In this document: piece by piece, positions 1-11,135 of the stretch | Numbering within the stretch: the stretch's first letter is position 1 | Layout: each line of letters starts with the position of its first letter | Source of the DNA: Peromyscus leucopus | Lineage: Eukaryota > Chordata > Mammalia > Rodentia > Cricetidae | Assembly: GCF_004664715.2 (NCBI RefSeq) | Contig: NC_051071.1 | Coordinates: 6,971,231 to 7,035,230, forward strand | Reading direction: 5' to 3' | DNA length: 64,000 bases | Notes under the pieces: model-generated | Database searches by the model: none | What the model was told of the DNA's origin: nothing | The model's input: only the letters and a program-made list of their open reading frames with translations | Program-made: the position numbers and the translations under genes

Positions 1-57
1 CTCCTCTTTGTATCTTTTCAGGAGCAATTTGTAATCCCCAGCAAGGCAAATTTTTCT

Positions 58-1117
58 TTACTTCTTCAAACCACATCCAAAACATCTAACATTCCTCAAA
101 CCTTTTGAAATTGCTTCTCCTACCCACATAGCATCATGCTTATCAACCTCAATATTAACTGTGTCTCTAATCCAATCTTCCAAAGGTGCATATCTTGCCC
201 TTAACGGCCTGATTATTCTTTTGCATGCTGCATTTGCATTCTCAAAGGCCAAAGATTCAATTATTGCCTTACTAGCTTCTGAATCTGAGAACATTCTCTT
301 TACTGCTGAAGCCAGTGTGTGTAAAAAATCTGTAAAAGATACTTTTGGACCTTGCATAACCTTTGTAAATGACTCAGATTTTTTTCCTGGTTCCTCAACG
401 CTGTCCCATGCATTCAAGGCTGCCATTCAACATAAAATTAGGGTTTGGACATCATATAAACATTGTGTTTGTACTGAAGCATATTGGCCTTCTCCAATAA
501 GCTGATCCTGGCAAACTTGTATTCCTTTATCCCTCCATTGTTTTTCTATGTTTTTAGCCTCATCCTTAAACCACATTAGAAATTGAAGCCTCTGGCTGGG
601 TTCCAGAACAGCTTGTGCAAGGTCCCGACAGTCCTGTGGGACAATCCTATTATATGTTGACCAATCCTGTTACATGTTGACCAATTTGCTTTACATATGG
701 GGAATGCATGCCATAAGATACTATTGCCTCCTTAAACCTTTTTAAATCCAACATTTCAATTGGAGCCCAAATATTTTGTGTAGCCATTTGATCAGGCATC
801 TGCTGTACGGTTATAGGACAAATTAAGGGTGACTGTGTGAAAACAGGCTTTCTATCTGTAACCTTATGATCCAAACTTGAAACAACTTCGCTGTTAATTT
901 CTTCTGTCTGAATTTTTACAGGTTTAACAAGTTTTTCTAAAGCTGTCATCCTGGCACTTAAATTGACTATGTTTTTAAAGTGTAAAAGGAGGATAAGCAT
1001 AGTGATAAACTGCATAATTCCACCAATACTAATCTTCTCATATAGTTGTTCCATTGTCAGACTGCCTAAAATTTCGAACAAAACCCAATTTTCTTCCAAT
1101 GTACACATAAAACCCAT
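58..1117 (-). pseudogene. gag: Broken gag of class II (betaretrovirus-like) ERV
   Basis: This is the structural polyprotein gene of an endogenous retrovirus on the minus strand. The first open stretch (1117 down to 650) starts with Met. It has a hydrophobic run near residues 32-47 (MQFITMLILLLHF), then a segment resembling a capsid N-terminus (WAPIEMLDLKRFKEAI). The second (426 down to 58) carries the capsid major homology region near residues 25-46 (QGP...FTDFL...A). It ends in CFGCG, the start of a nucleocapsid zinc knuckle, followed by a stop. The stretch 427-650 is also capsid-like and reads in the second frame, interrupted by a TGA just before codon 1 of the 426-58 frame. A hydrophobic N-terminal segment is a known feature of ER-targeted IAP Gag, so an IAP-like origin is possible. 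The rest of the provirus lies beyond the left edge. A frameshift near 643-682 and the stop show it is non-functional. Confidence 0.85.
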
Positions 1118-1258
1118 TTTTTTTTAATGTGGAAAAAAATTCTCTTTTAAATAGTTTCCTTTAAAATATCTGATATGTTATGACTTACCAAATCTGTGTA
1201 GAACAGTAGAAATCCGAGGGGATTTTCAAAACAGCCACCTAGTGTCTGAGGTGTAAAT

Positions 1259-1260
<2 letters not shown>

Positions 1261-1309
<49 letters not shown>
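1261..1309. repeat. (GA)n microsatellite in ERV leader
   Basis: Uninterrupted AG dinucleotide run of about 49 bp, lying inside the ERV leader between primer-binding site and gag. Confidence 0.97.
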
Positions 1310-1313
<4 letters not shown>

Positions 1314-1632
1314 ACAAGAAAGCATAGCCGGCTAAAGCTTAATGTTCCCTCTTGAGCCTAGTCAAGGCTTGGCTCTGGCTTCCTTAAGCTCCGACCATGT
1401 GCGTTGGCTTTACAGGCAGGGGCCCTGTTCGGCAGGGCAGTCCTGAGTTGTTTGTAGCACCGGCTTTAAGCAAGCAGGCTTTAAGCAAGTAGCTCATAGT
1501 TAGTCCGGCCTGAGGCCAAGCAGACCTAGGCCCTGGCTAGGAAGCCAACCGCCCGAAATAGGGGGCCACCTGGCCTGCCGCCCTTGCGGGAAAGTGGACC
1601 TGCCACCAAGCCAAGCAGTTTTTAATGGATTC

Positions 1633-1650
1633 TTGTCACGTTGGGCGCCA
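1633..1650 (-). other. Retroviral primer-binding site, tRNA-Lys(1,2) type
   Basis: On the minus strand the LTR ends in CA at 1653, followed by a 2-nt spacer and TGGCGCCCAACGTGACAA. The first 14 bases match the complement of the 3' end of tRNA-Lys(1,2), and the last four diverge. Lys-type sites are usual in betaretrovirus-like elements, whereas classical mouse IAPs use tRNA-Phe. Confidence 0.8.
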
Positions 1651-1652
1651 GA

Positions 1653-2076
1653 TGTAGGAGTAACCAACCATCTTAATAAATAAGAAACACAGAACCAATG
1701 TAAAAGAGAAAGCCGAGAGGTCAGAGCTCAGAGCTAAAATCTCACCCTTCCTCCTGCAGTGGTCTCAGCTTCCCGAAAGAGAGCTATTTCCCTGTGTGTA
1801 AGTCGTTTCATAGTCATTCTGCCTTCTCATTGGTTGTAAACCCAAACACGTGACTGCCTCATCACTGTCTGTATGTACAGCCCCCCCCCCAGGTCTTAAA
1901 GGCATATGTCTCCAATGCTGGCTATATCCCTGAACACACAGAGACCTATGGGATTAAAGGCATGCGCAACCACCGCCACACTCTGTCTATGGCTCTAATA
2001 GCTCTGACCCCCGGGCAATTTTATTTATTAACATACAATCAAAATCACATTTCAGTACAATTAGAATACCACCACA
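1653..2076 (-). mobile_element. 5' LTR of the left-edge ERV (class II)
   Basis: LTR of 424 bp, antisense in the window. On the minus strand it starts TGTGGTGGTATTCTAATTG and ends GGTTACTCCTACA, immediately followed by the primer-binding site. This identifies it as a 5' LTR. A second copy of the family is the solo LTR at 15062-15481, about 95% identical by eye. Near 1950-1983 it includes a short segment resembling the end of an antisense B1 SINE (gggattaaaggcatgcgc). The other LTR and second TSD copy lie outside the window. If the TSD is 6 bp, this side is catagg at 2077-2082. Confidence 0.9.
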
Positions 2077-2763
2077 CATAGGGGTGGGGGATGTGGGAGT
2101 CACAGGGAATACAGGGAGAGACAGCTATAACTAAGGGCCATTGGAGAGGTTGTATGGAAATCTAATGCAGTTGAAGCTTTCTACATCATATGAAGGTGAT
2201 CTAAATGAAACTGCAAAAATAATGGGAGAAATCGAGCCCCAACTGGACATGTATTGTCATCAAATAAAACTTCCATTTTCATGAATGGCTCTAACAGAGT
2301 TGTTGGTGCCATGTGAACCTCCAAACAACCCAGGCTATTGGTTCCTATCATAAACTGATGGTAAATCCTTATTGCTGAAGTTAACACCTACACAACTCAT
2401 TAAACATATCGAAGTTGAGGTTCACCTGTACTTCATGGTCGTGTTGCTGGAAGGGATTTACTCTGTATGCTACCAAAGGAGAAAAGTAGTCACCAATCCA
2501 CCTAACAACCGTCCAGTCTGTACCACTGGTGACTTGCTTGTAAGATGTGCTAACGCAGGAGTGACATAAAGCCTGTAGGACTAACCGATCACCATCTGAT
2601 TGGATTTAAGGCTCATTCCATGACATGGAACCCATCTCCAATACTGCTCAAATGGGCCAGAACCTAAGACCAAATAGGTGAGAGACCTAGGCGAAATCCA
2701 AATAATACTGTTCTCCTAAAAGACTCCTAATATTTAAAAGGACTCTTAACAACACTCTGCTAT

Positions 2764-3218
2764 TGTAAGGAACACATGTAAGGCCTAGGGTGAACAACCC
2801 TGGTCAGGAGTGATAAGCAATAGAATGATGTAAGTAAATCACGAATGGAGTAGTGATAAGCTATAAGCTATGCGTGGAAGTAGGGATAAGACTGGAAACC
2901 CAACCAGGAAAGAATATAAAAGATGAAGCCTCAGATCCGACCAACAGAGCTCGTCAGGCCCTCCCGCGAGATGACTCTCCTCTGCCAGAGACATGAGATC
3001 CTGTCCCCAGTGCAGAAGTGGCTTACCTGAGGAAGGCTGACCCAAGATCCAGACTTGGTGAGTCCGGACCTGTACACCTGGAGAGGTACTCTTGCTTCCA
3101 TTTGGAAGACAGGATGAATATTGCTTGTAATCTTACTGTGTGAATAAATGAGTGCTATACCAAGTCTGAATCAAGAGTGATTATTCCTCCCCCGTAACCG
3201 GGGTATGTGCTTGCTACA
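2764..3218 (+). mobile_element. Solo LTR with 5-bp TSD (GCTAT), nested in L1
   Basis: A 455-bp element starting TGTAAGGAACACATG and ending TGCTTGCTACA, flanked by gctat at 2759-2763 and 3219-3223. It has a TATA-like box (aatataaaag near 2914) and a polyadenylation-like signal (gaataaatgag near 3142). Removing it rejoins L1 sequence '...ctctgctat|gctcatag...'. A 5-bp duplication fits class III (ERVL/MaLR) better than class II, but I do not recognise the family. Confidence 0.8.
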
Positions 3219-3935
3219 GCTATGCTCATAGAATAGTGCCTTGTGCAGCAGCATCGAAGAAGCTTCCTCCCTCAGTAGATGGGATCAAATGCAGGGGCCC
3301 ACAGACAATACGCAGAGTGAGATATCTTGGAACACTAAAGGGGATGCTTCCATCAAATCTCTTCCCACAGGGCTCATGGAGCTCCAGGACAGAGGAGGCA
3401 GAAAGAGTGTAAGAGCCTAAGGGGTTGGAAGACAATTAGGAAGGCTTTTTGAACACAGCAGGACAGATCTGCATATGAATTCACAGAGGCTGTGGCAGCT
3501 TTCTTAGGACCTGCACCAGTCAAAACCTGACAGGGTCCCAGAACTGGGAGGGATAGGGGACAGAAGCCTAAGCAATCTGCAGTTGATAACTCCTCAAAAA
3601 TGACAAATCAGTTTTCTCCAGTGGCATTTCACCGAGTGTACAAAGCACTTTCAAGGCCAGGCCCGTGCCCAGCAGCAGCTGGGTAACACAAAGATGTCAA
3701 TGGCAGTTGCTGTAGGTTCTTTGTCTCGTAATTCTTCCTTGGGGATTTTTTTTAACCTTTCAGGTCCTTGCATATATATTCTGGTTTCCTGTTTTGTGTT
3801 TTTATGGGATTTTTGTTTGTGTGAGTGTGAGTTTCTCTGAGTCTATATGTGTCTTAAGCTTTTTCTTTGACTCTTCTTCACTTGTTTTCTTGTATTTTGT
3901 CCTATTTTGATTTGTTTGTTTTATTTTTATCTAAT

Positions 3936-3956
3936 ATCATCATCATCATCATCATG
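3936..3956. repeat. (CAT)n short microsatellite
   Basis: Run of 'catcatcatcatcat' in the L1 3' UTR tail. Confidence 0.85.
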
Positions 3957-4140
3957 ATGTTAGTTGTCTATTTGTATCGTAATGTGAAAGAGAAAGAAAT
4001 GGTGTGGGTTTGGGCAGGTGGGAAAGTAGGGAGGACATGGAAGGAGTTTGGGGAAGGAAAACCATAATCATAATATACTGTGTTAAAATTGCATTTTCAA
4101 TTAAAAACCTAAATTCTATTATTGAAATATTCAAGGTGTC

Positions 4141-4293
4141 TTTTTTGTTTGTTTTTCAAGACAGGGTTTCTCTTTGTAGCCCTGGCTATCCTGGATCTCA
4201 CTCTGTAGACCAGGCTGGCCTCTAACTCAGAGATCCTCCTGGCTCTGTCTCTTGAGTGCTGGGATTACAGGCATGTGCCACCACTGCCTGGCT
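4141..4293 (-). mobile_element. B1 SINE (antisense)
   Basis: T-rich head, then 'gacagggtttctctttgtag', 'accaggctggcctctaactc' and 'tgctgggattacaggcatg', the standard reverse-complement B1 order. 7SL-derived. Confidence 0.93.
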
Positions 4294-4299
4294 TAAAAT

Positions 4300-7229
4300 A
4301 TCAAAATTCAAAAATAAATTTAATCTTGTTTTCTCATCATTAAAAAAGGAGAGAGAGAACTCCAGAGATGGTCAAAGTCCATCTGTGGACACACTATATA
4401 CTCAAAGTCCAAGGAAGAGAGGTTTGCTCAGGAGAAATAGCAAAACGGTTTGTGGATAGACCTCTCTATGACAGGGGTCAAAATATCAGGCAAAATGTCA
4501 GTTGTATAAAAGACATTTCTAGACACACAGACCAGAGCAAATGCCACACCCTCATCAACAGACCTGAGAGAGATGGATAAAGGCCTGTGGATGACTAGGT
4601 TGGGGAACAGGGTATTGTTACTTTCTCTCTGAGAACCAGCAGTGTGGAAGGAGGGAATGACACACAATGAAGAATCTTTAGTGCTTAAAAGGCTTGGCAT
4701 AGAGATGCAAACACATTTCAAAGATAAGTTGAGAGTAGTATTTACCCTAGAATTTGCTGATTGCAGTCCCATATTACAATTTCAGATGGGTGATGAACAT
4801 CCAAAGGATCATATTTCCAATATTTCAAATGTTCCTGTCTTTGATAATTAATTGTCTGAAACGCCACTTTTAGCATTTGTATTTTCATTTGCTAAATCTG
4901 TCAGTCACAGGTAAGAGCTATTGCCCTGACTGTTAACATTGTTAAAGGTACCATTAAAGAGTCAGTTATTTCCAGACTATGTTTTAATGGCTGGAATCAA
5001 CCTAAAGTGGCCATTTACAGGACTTGTGCTTGGCTATATTACTCATATTCTCTGACCCTTCTATTCTTCTGAGTGTCAAGTAATTAAATGCATTCAGTGA
5101 AAGTAGTGTTCACCCTAAACTCAGTAAGCACCTATTTCGATCACAGAGATCTCAGCTATTTTCTACAAAATGTTCTGATTTTACAGAATGTAAAACCTGT
5201 CCAAGAGGTAAAGCGACTTTTCTAAAAATCAAAATTTCTACCTATGACAGTCTGTTTGTGTACTGTGGGCATCTACTTGTGACAGCCTGTTTGTAGAATA
5301 TGGGCATCTACTTTGTCCATTCTAAGACTATTGGAAAGGAGGTGGTTCAGTGTACTTTCTGTGAGTCTAGGCTTATTTTATAGGCCAGAGAAATTGCCTT
5401 TGTACTTATTTTAACTCACAGTTTTACTAGGAAACTGTTTGAATTCTACCACATCAACTCTCCAGAGTTGTAAACTTTCTGGATAGTCTCTGGAAACTAC
5501 AACTGGTCAATACAAAGTAAAGTTATCTAAATTAGTTGTCATTATAGATGCATAAAAGCCTGGTCCCATAGGAAACCAACTGTAGATATCTTAGGCAGGC
5601 AAACATGCTTAGATTCACCATAGAGAGCCTTGTTCAACTTGCTGCTGACATTCCAGGGTAAATGCACAATTTTCAAGTTGCTGCTGTCTGTCTCATAGGA
5701 AAGTTTCTTCATTTCAAAGCAACTGACATTCCTGCTAACATTTGTGCCTGCTTTGACATCATGGCAGTGACAGGCAGGTGCTACTGGATGTTTGGGGACC
5801 CTCCCTACCCTTTTATTACTAAAAGAGTTAAGTGGGAATGGAGAATGGAGACTAAAATTGCATAGGATTACTGCCTAGACAACAGTAAAAAAAAATGCCA
5901 TTTAGTTAAAAGAGGAGACACTTTGAAAGAGAGAAAGTCATGAATAAGATCTAAAGTCTGAGAATCCTTTAGAGCCTCTTCCTGAGGGGAGAGATGTGAG
6001 CCTTTTTGCTTTTTGTATAAAAACCATTGACTATACTCTAGTTTTTTCATAATTGACTTACTTTGGCTTAAACTTGACCAATTTTGTGAGACATTTGGCT
6101 TATATTGAAATGTATAACCTCTGGTAGTGCAAATGATTCATGGGAGTTGAGTTTATTTTTATCTTGCTAAATGCTGCATTACATATGTAAATGAAATTTA
6201 GGTTGAGAAAATTATAACGTAAGTTCTTTTAAAGATATGTAAAGCTTTTAATCCAACGCATTATTTTGGAAATAAAAGAATGTTTCCTCCTGTGTGCTTT
6301 ATTGTTTGCTCAAATTATGTATGACTTATACAAATACCATGCATAAACTCACAAGAACTCAACACAGCCCAGAAATTAGTTTCTTAAAGAATAAAAACTC
6401 AATTCCCTTATTTTTTGGCATGTAATAAATTGTTTCTGTAACAGACCTCTAGCATCTGATTTTCATCTTTATTGTCCTTTAGTGATAATGTCTAGTTCTT
6501 TGTAACTATGTACAGCCTTTGAAATTTCATACAGCTTTTCTTTACTAAATAAGTATCAGGAGAATTGTTTTCAATCTACAAGTTTCATAGATGTCTTCTT
6601 TTAAAGTACCATACCCAGTTACAGTGACCATTAATAGTTTGCTCTTCTGAACCCAATTATCTTATGGGAAAGAAGGTTTGGATTTCTAAGCTACACTGAA
6701 AACATTTTGGGAGAGTGGGTAAGTACAGCTTACTGATATCATTAATTACTATATGAGAACAAGTTTACCTGTAGGGCAAGTTCACTCCCTTAGGGAAAGA
6801 AACAATGATGTGTAAATACATTCAGAACAGCAACACAACAAAGTTGTGTCTATGTGAATATACTTACACATATATACAGAAAAGTCATTAAGCTTTTATC
6901 TGAAGCAGAGGTTGTACCTATTGGTTAAATGTGAGAATCACCATACTGAGTAACTGATGGGAATTCTCATTGATGAAACTAGTCCTGAATTCCTGCTAAA
7001 TTAGCTTGATGCCTTGGAGGTTCCTTGTGCCTTTCAGTAAGTAGGTTGGTTATGTTTAGACTTAGAAAATTAACACCATTGGGAACTTGAGAAAGCATGC
7101 AGCATTGTCTGTGCTTAGAAGGGACTAAGGCATTACTGTGAAAATACAAAATGGATATGGATACTGGTTATTTTGTGGACCACTGTTGTCTTTCCCTTAC
7201 TTCCTTAATCCTACCCACAATAAAAATGT
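4300..7229. other. Unannotated unique AT-rich DNA
   Basis: No coding, RNA or clear repeat signal recognised, apart from a 35-bp imperfect tandem duplication near 5245-5313. Short open frames here show no family resemblance. Confidence 0.6.
5245..5313. repeat. Two-copy 35-bp tandem duplication
   Basis: 'tgacagtctgtttgtg...gggcatctactt' at 5245-5278 recurs as 'tgacagcctgtttgta...gggcatctactt' at 5280-5313 with a few substitutions. Confidence 0.85.
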
Positions 7230-7455
7230 ATTTTGAGAATTATTTTGTGTATATGGACATTTTGCCTGTATGTATGCCTGTGTAACATGTGTGTGCAGTG
7301 CCTGCAGAGGGCAGCAGAGTTCATTGCATCTACTGGAAGTGGAATTATAGATGGTTGGGGGTCACCATGTGGCTGCTGGGAATTGAACCCCTGTCCTTTG
7401 GAAGAGCAGTCAGTGAGTGCTCTTAACCACTCAACCATCTCTTTGGCCTCCACCC
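7230..7455 (-). mobile_element. B3/B2-type SINE (antisense)
   Basis: tRNA-derived SINE in reverse complement: 'ttttgcctgtatgtatgcctg', 'gaattgaacccctgtcc' and 'aaccactcaaccatctcttt', which ends in the inverted tRNA-like box region. Confidence 0.88.
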
Positions 7456-8544
7456 ATATTTTTGACCAGTTTTCACTTAGCTCGTAACAAAACCATTCTG
7501 AGGAATCATGTCTTAATCTGGTTCCACATCTCCAAAATCACTGAAATAAGTTGTTAATTGTCTCTTTTCATGACTCTGAATAAAATAATAGATGTTTTCC
7601 CCAATTAATAACTCCAAAAACTGGAAAGCATTCCTTACAGATTTTTTCAGTAGCAAAGTGAACTAAATTTTACTTATAATAAAAATAGCCTTTACAGGAT
7701 CCCATTGAGAATTCCTGAGTTTCATGGAGTGCTGAGTTTTAAATTGTATTCCACAAAACTCAAGAGCATTACTCTCTGCAAACTGATATGACAGTGCTGG
7801 ACGTTTATTTGAAGCTGACTCTGATCCCAGGAGAATCTGACTTCTGTAGACATAAAAAGATCATTTTTAACATGAGAATCACAACCTGTGTGAGATGATC
7901 CTGACATGATGGTATGAGTTTTATCTGTACAGTGTGGATAATGATACCAAGAGTTGGTGCAATTCACTGTAGGACTTTGACAGAGAAGAATCCATTATAT
8001 AATGCTGGCTAACACAATGTAAGCAGACCTATTTTCTCACATTAATGTGGACTTCTTTAGCAATTTTCTAACAGCCTCCCAAGTTGTTAGGTAACAATGT
8101 CAGAAAAGTTGCATTTGAGTTGACTTCAGCAAAACCTAAAACAGTTTACTATTTTTGTTGCATTTTCAAATCAGTCTTCAACATTTTCCTTCAGTAACGT
8201 TTTTTTCCCTCATAGGGATTCCTTACAATCACACTGCAATCTTCAGTTGCCCATTTGGACCCCTTGGTCTCATCTGCTCTGCTCTTTCAAATTTCCAACA
8301 CTATCCAACTCTTTCTATCTTTCTTGGAGATTTATTTTTGCACCTACACTCTTATCTCTGTCACTGTAATTGTGTTTAACAAATCCCTAATCTTTCTCTG
8401 TTTCCTTTTTCTGAGGAGAGGATTTCTGGAGTGTATAACAGGTTCTGGGTTATCTCTTTGTCTTTTACCCAATTTATTCCCCACATGCAATTAAATGAAA
8501 ATGTATGTACTTCTCTCTACTCCAACTTCATTGTCTTAAAAGTC
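7456..8544. other. Unannotated unique DNA
   Basis: Nothing recognised. Pyrimidine-rich around 8200-8500, without a clear repeat family. Confidence 0.55.
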
Positions 8545-9255
8545 TTAATCTTTAAAAAATTTTTTGCACAATGTATTTTGATATATTCTTTCCCCTTTCC
8601 TAGCTTCTCCCAGCTCTTCCCAACCTCACTACCCACCCAACTTCATGTTCTTTCTTTCTCTCAAAACCCGTCAAACTAAAAGTAACAAAACTCAAAAAAA
8701 AGCAAAAAAAAAAAACAAACAAACAAAAACCAGACAAAATCCAATAAGACAAAAATTAACAAACAAAATGAAAAGCATATAAATAACATGGAGGCCCATT
8801 TTGTGTTGGTCAACTACTTGTTGGCATGGGCCTGCCCTGGAGTGTGGTTGGTATATCCAATGACACTCCATTGGAGAAAGCTCATTTTCCCTTCACTGTC
8901 AGGTATCAAAATGACAAACAGCTTTTGCTTGGGAGAAGTACTTTCCACTTCTTTTCTCAGTGCTGGAATCTTTCTGGCTTGAAACTGTGCAGGTCTTTGT
9001 GTATGCTGTTATAGTTTCTGTGAGTTCATATATGATTTAATCTTGTGTCTGGAAGATGTTCTCTCCTTGGAGTTATCCACTACTTCTGGCTCTTCTGTCT
9101 CCCCTTACTGAGGGAAGGGCTTTAGTGAAAACATTCCATTTAGAACTGAGTGCTCCAAAGTCACTTACTCTCTTCACATTGTATGGTTGTGGATCTCTGC
9201 AATTCTTGATTCTGATGAGGGTTGAATATGTCATTAGAAGTAATTTTTTTTTTTG
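8545..9255 (-). mobile_element. L1 3' UTR fragment (antisense, Lx-type)
   Basis: Reverse-complement rodent L1 3' region: 'ttgatatattctttccccttt', the A-rich stretch near 8690-8780, 'ggcatgggcctgccctggag' and 'ccaatgacactccattgg'. It ends near a T-run at 9243. No coding capacity. Confidence 0.85.
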
Positions 9256-9280
9256 CAGTATTCCTTTAGCACAGTGGTTC

Positions 9281-9672
9281 TCAAACCTCCTATTGCTATG
9301 ATCCTTTAGCACAGTTTACCATGTTGTGATGACTCCCGTCCATAAAATTATTTCCTTACTACTTCATAACTGTAACTTGCTACTGTTATGAATTCTAATG
9401 AAAATATTTTGTTTTCCTGCTGGACGGTGGTGACACACACCTTTAATTCCAGCACTCTGGAGGCAGAGGCAGTCAAATCTGTGAGTTTGAGGCCAGGCCA
9501 GGCTACAGAGTGAGTTCCAGGAAAGGTGCAAAGCTACACAGAGAAACCCTGTCTCGAAAAACCAAAGAAAACAAACAAACAAGCAAAATCGTGTTTTCCT
9601 ATGTACTTAGGTTACCACAGTGAAAGGGTAGTTCAACCCCCAAGACTGTCTCGATCCAGAGGTTGAGAATCT
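9281..9672. mobile_element. URR1-like hAT DNA element, split by a B1
   Basis: The left end 'cagtggttctcaaac' and right end 'gttgagaatctctg' form imperfect terminal inverted repeats. The interior has 'ccataaaattatttccttactacttcataactg', as I remember it from rodent URR1 (non-autonomous hAT). No transposase is present. A B1 at 9419-9591 interrupts it. The 8-bp TSD is not recognisable. Confidence 0.75.
9419..9591 (+). mobile_element. B1 SINE with 9-bp TSD inside URR1-like element
   Basis: Starts 'gctggacggtggtgac' and carries 'aattccagcactctggagg' and 'agagaaaccctgtctcg', then an A-rich tail. The flanks repeat 'tgttttcct' at 9410-9418 and 9592-9600. Confidence 0.92.
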
Positions 9673-10057
9673 CTGCAATCCAGCAGAATAATAATGGTAT
9701 TTTCTCCTAGACCCATTGCTTGTCTAACCTCAGGTTCTTGGCCTCATTAACATGTCAGGCATGGGCTCCATCTCACGGAGTGAACCTTGAGTCCAATCAA
9801 AAGGGTCTTAATCATAAGCTCCTCAGCAGGTACTGTGGGCTTTGACAGGTTCATGTAATCACTCAACTTTCTGGTTTCACTCTTCACTCTTCTTTTCTCA
9901 TAGTTTTAGAACTACTGACCTACCTTTGGCATCTAGACTCTACAGTTTCTTTGTCCTTTCACAGTCTGTGTTCTTTTCCTGACACACTCTTCCTCAGTCC
10001 CCTTGTTTTCTATTCCAAACAATCTTGCTAACTTCTATTCATCTTTCAAACTCTGTG
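9673..10057. other. Unannotated unique DNA
   Basis: No repeat family, gene or RNA recognised. Confidence 0.5.
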
Positions 10058-10063
10058 TGTTAC

Positions 10064-10565
10064 TGTAGCAGGAATCTTAAAAGTTCTTATTAATAAAATC
10101 AAACCTGAGGCAAGTTATTGGGGTCCATGCTGGTAGATCAGAGAAACAGAACAAGCCACAGCTATCTCACCTCGCTGGATCCTCAGCTGGTCTTGTCTCC
10201 TCAGACTGGAGGCCTCTGAGTCCTCATCCGGAATGGGTCTCAGCTGAATTACTGCTCAAAAGCCTGAATGCTTAACCAGCCAAATGCTTAACCAGCCAAA
10301 AACTTCTAGTTTCTGGTCCTCATGCCTTATATATCTTTTTGCTACCACCACTCCCTGGGATTAAAGGCGTGTGTCACCATGCTTGGCTATTTTCAATGTG
10401 GCCTTGAACTCACAGAGATCCAGAGGGATTTCTATCTCTGGAATGCTAGGATTAAAGGTGTGAGTGCCACCATTTTCTAGCCTTTGTATCTAGTGGCTGT
10501 CTGTTCTCTGACCCCAGATAAATTTATAAGAGTACACAATATTTTGGAAAACAAATACCACCACA
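10064..10565 (-). mobile_element. Solo LTR, class II ERV, TSD TGTTAC
   Basis: A 502-bp LTR, antisense. On the minus strand it starts TGTGGTGGTATTTG and ends GATTCCTGCTACA. Perfect 6-bp TSDs tgttac lie at 10058-10063 and 10566-10571, so it is a solo LTR. It contains B1-like antisense sequence (ctgggattaaaggcgtg, 'ggccttgaactcacagagatc', 'aggattaaaggtgtgag') near 10355-10475, and 'gcttaaccagccaaat' repeated in tandem near 10270-10300. Confidence 0.93.
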
Positions 10566-10808
10566 TGTTACCTTTCTGGAAGGGAGGCATTTTTCTCCAT
10601 TCTGGTTTGAGGCTCATGAGATCATGAAAGCACATGATCTGGAGTCAAACTGAAAGTTTGGGTCCTAACATCATTCTTTTTTGTTTGTTCATTTTTGAAA
10701 TTTTATTTTAATTATGTTCCTCCCTTCCTCTTCCTTCCTCCAAAATTTCCCATATACTCCCCTCCACTTTCTTCAAATTCAAGGCCTTTCTTTCCACCAA
10801 TTGAAATT

Positions 10809-10810
<2 letters not shown>

Positions 10811-10856
<46 letters not shown>
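10811..10856. repeat. (TA)n microsatellite
   Basis: Pure TA run of about 46 bp inside the antisense L1 fragment. Confidence 0.97.
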
Positions 10857-10858
<2 letters not shown>

Positions 10859-11135
10859 AAAATATAATCTGTTGAGTCCATACAATGTTACTTGCATATG
10901 TATTTTTCAAGTGGTACTTTGAGATTAGACAATCAGTTGTTGTGTCCTTGCCAGGGAGGACCACCTCTATTGCCTCCCACTTTCCTCAGTTGCTGTAGTT
11001 ATTTCTTCAGGTAGAAGCCTTATGAGCTTTCTCCCGTATGATCTGGTGTGTTTATTGGTGTCATCTTTATTCAGCTCATGTTTGTGAGACTTTATAGGAA
11101 AGCGATTGATTTTACTGGGAGAAATAATATCATAG

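Larger units (their letters stand above)
1118..1652 (-). other. ERV 5' leader between primer-binding site and gag
   Basis: Non-coding leader of the left-edge ERV, read on the minus strand from the LTR to the gag start. It holds a long (GA)n tract and a short tandem repeat near 1463-1492, where 'ggctttaagcaag' occurs twice. No open frame was recognised. Its position directly between a primer-binding site and gag supports the call. Confidence 0.7.
2077..4115 (+). mobile_element. Old L1 (Lx-type) 3' UTR, split by a solo LTR
   Basis: Matches my recollection of the long 3' UTR of Lx-type rodent LINE-1: the 'gcctgtaggactaaccgatcaccatctg' region, then 'gaagcttcctccctcag' and 'aggaggcagaaagagtg', and a tail near 4010-4110 (ggaggacatggaaggag, then an A/T-rich end). 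It is interrupted at 2764-3218 by an LTR. It has no ORF2 and is 5'-truncated, apparently by the ERV insertion at 2076. Confidence 0.75.

Noticed and set aside
161..505. 114-codon plus-strand open frame near the left edge
   Set aside because: It is the shadow of the minus-strand gag capsid frame and has no features of its own.
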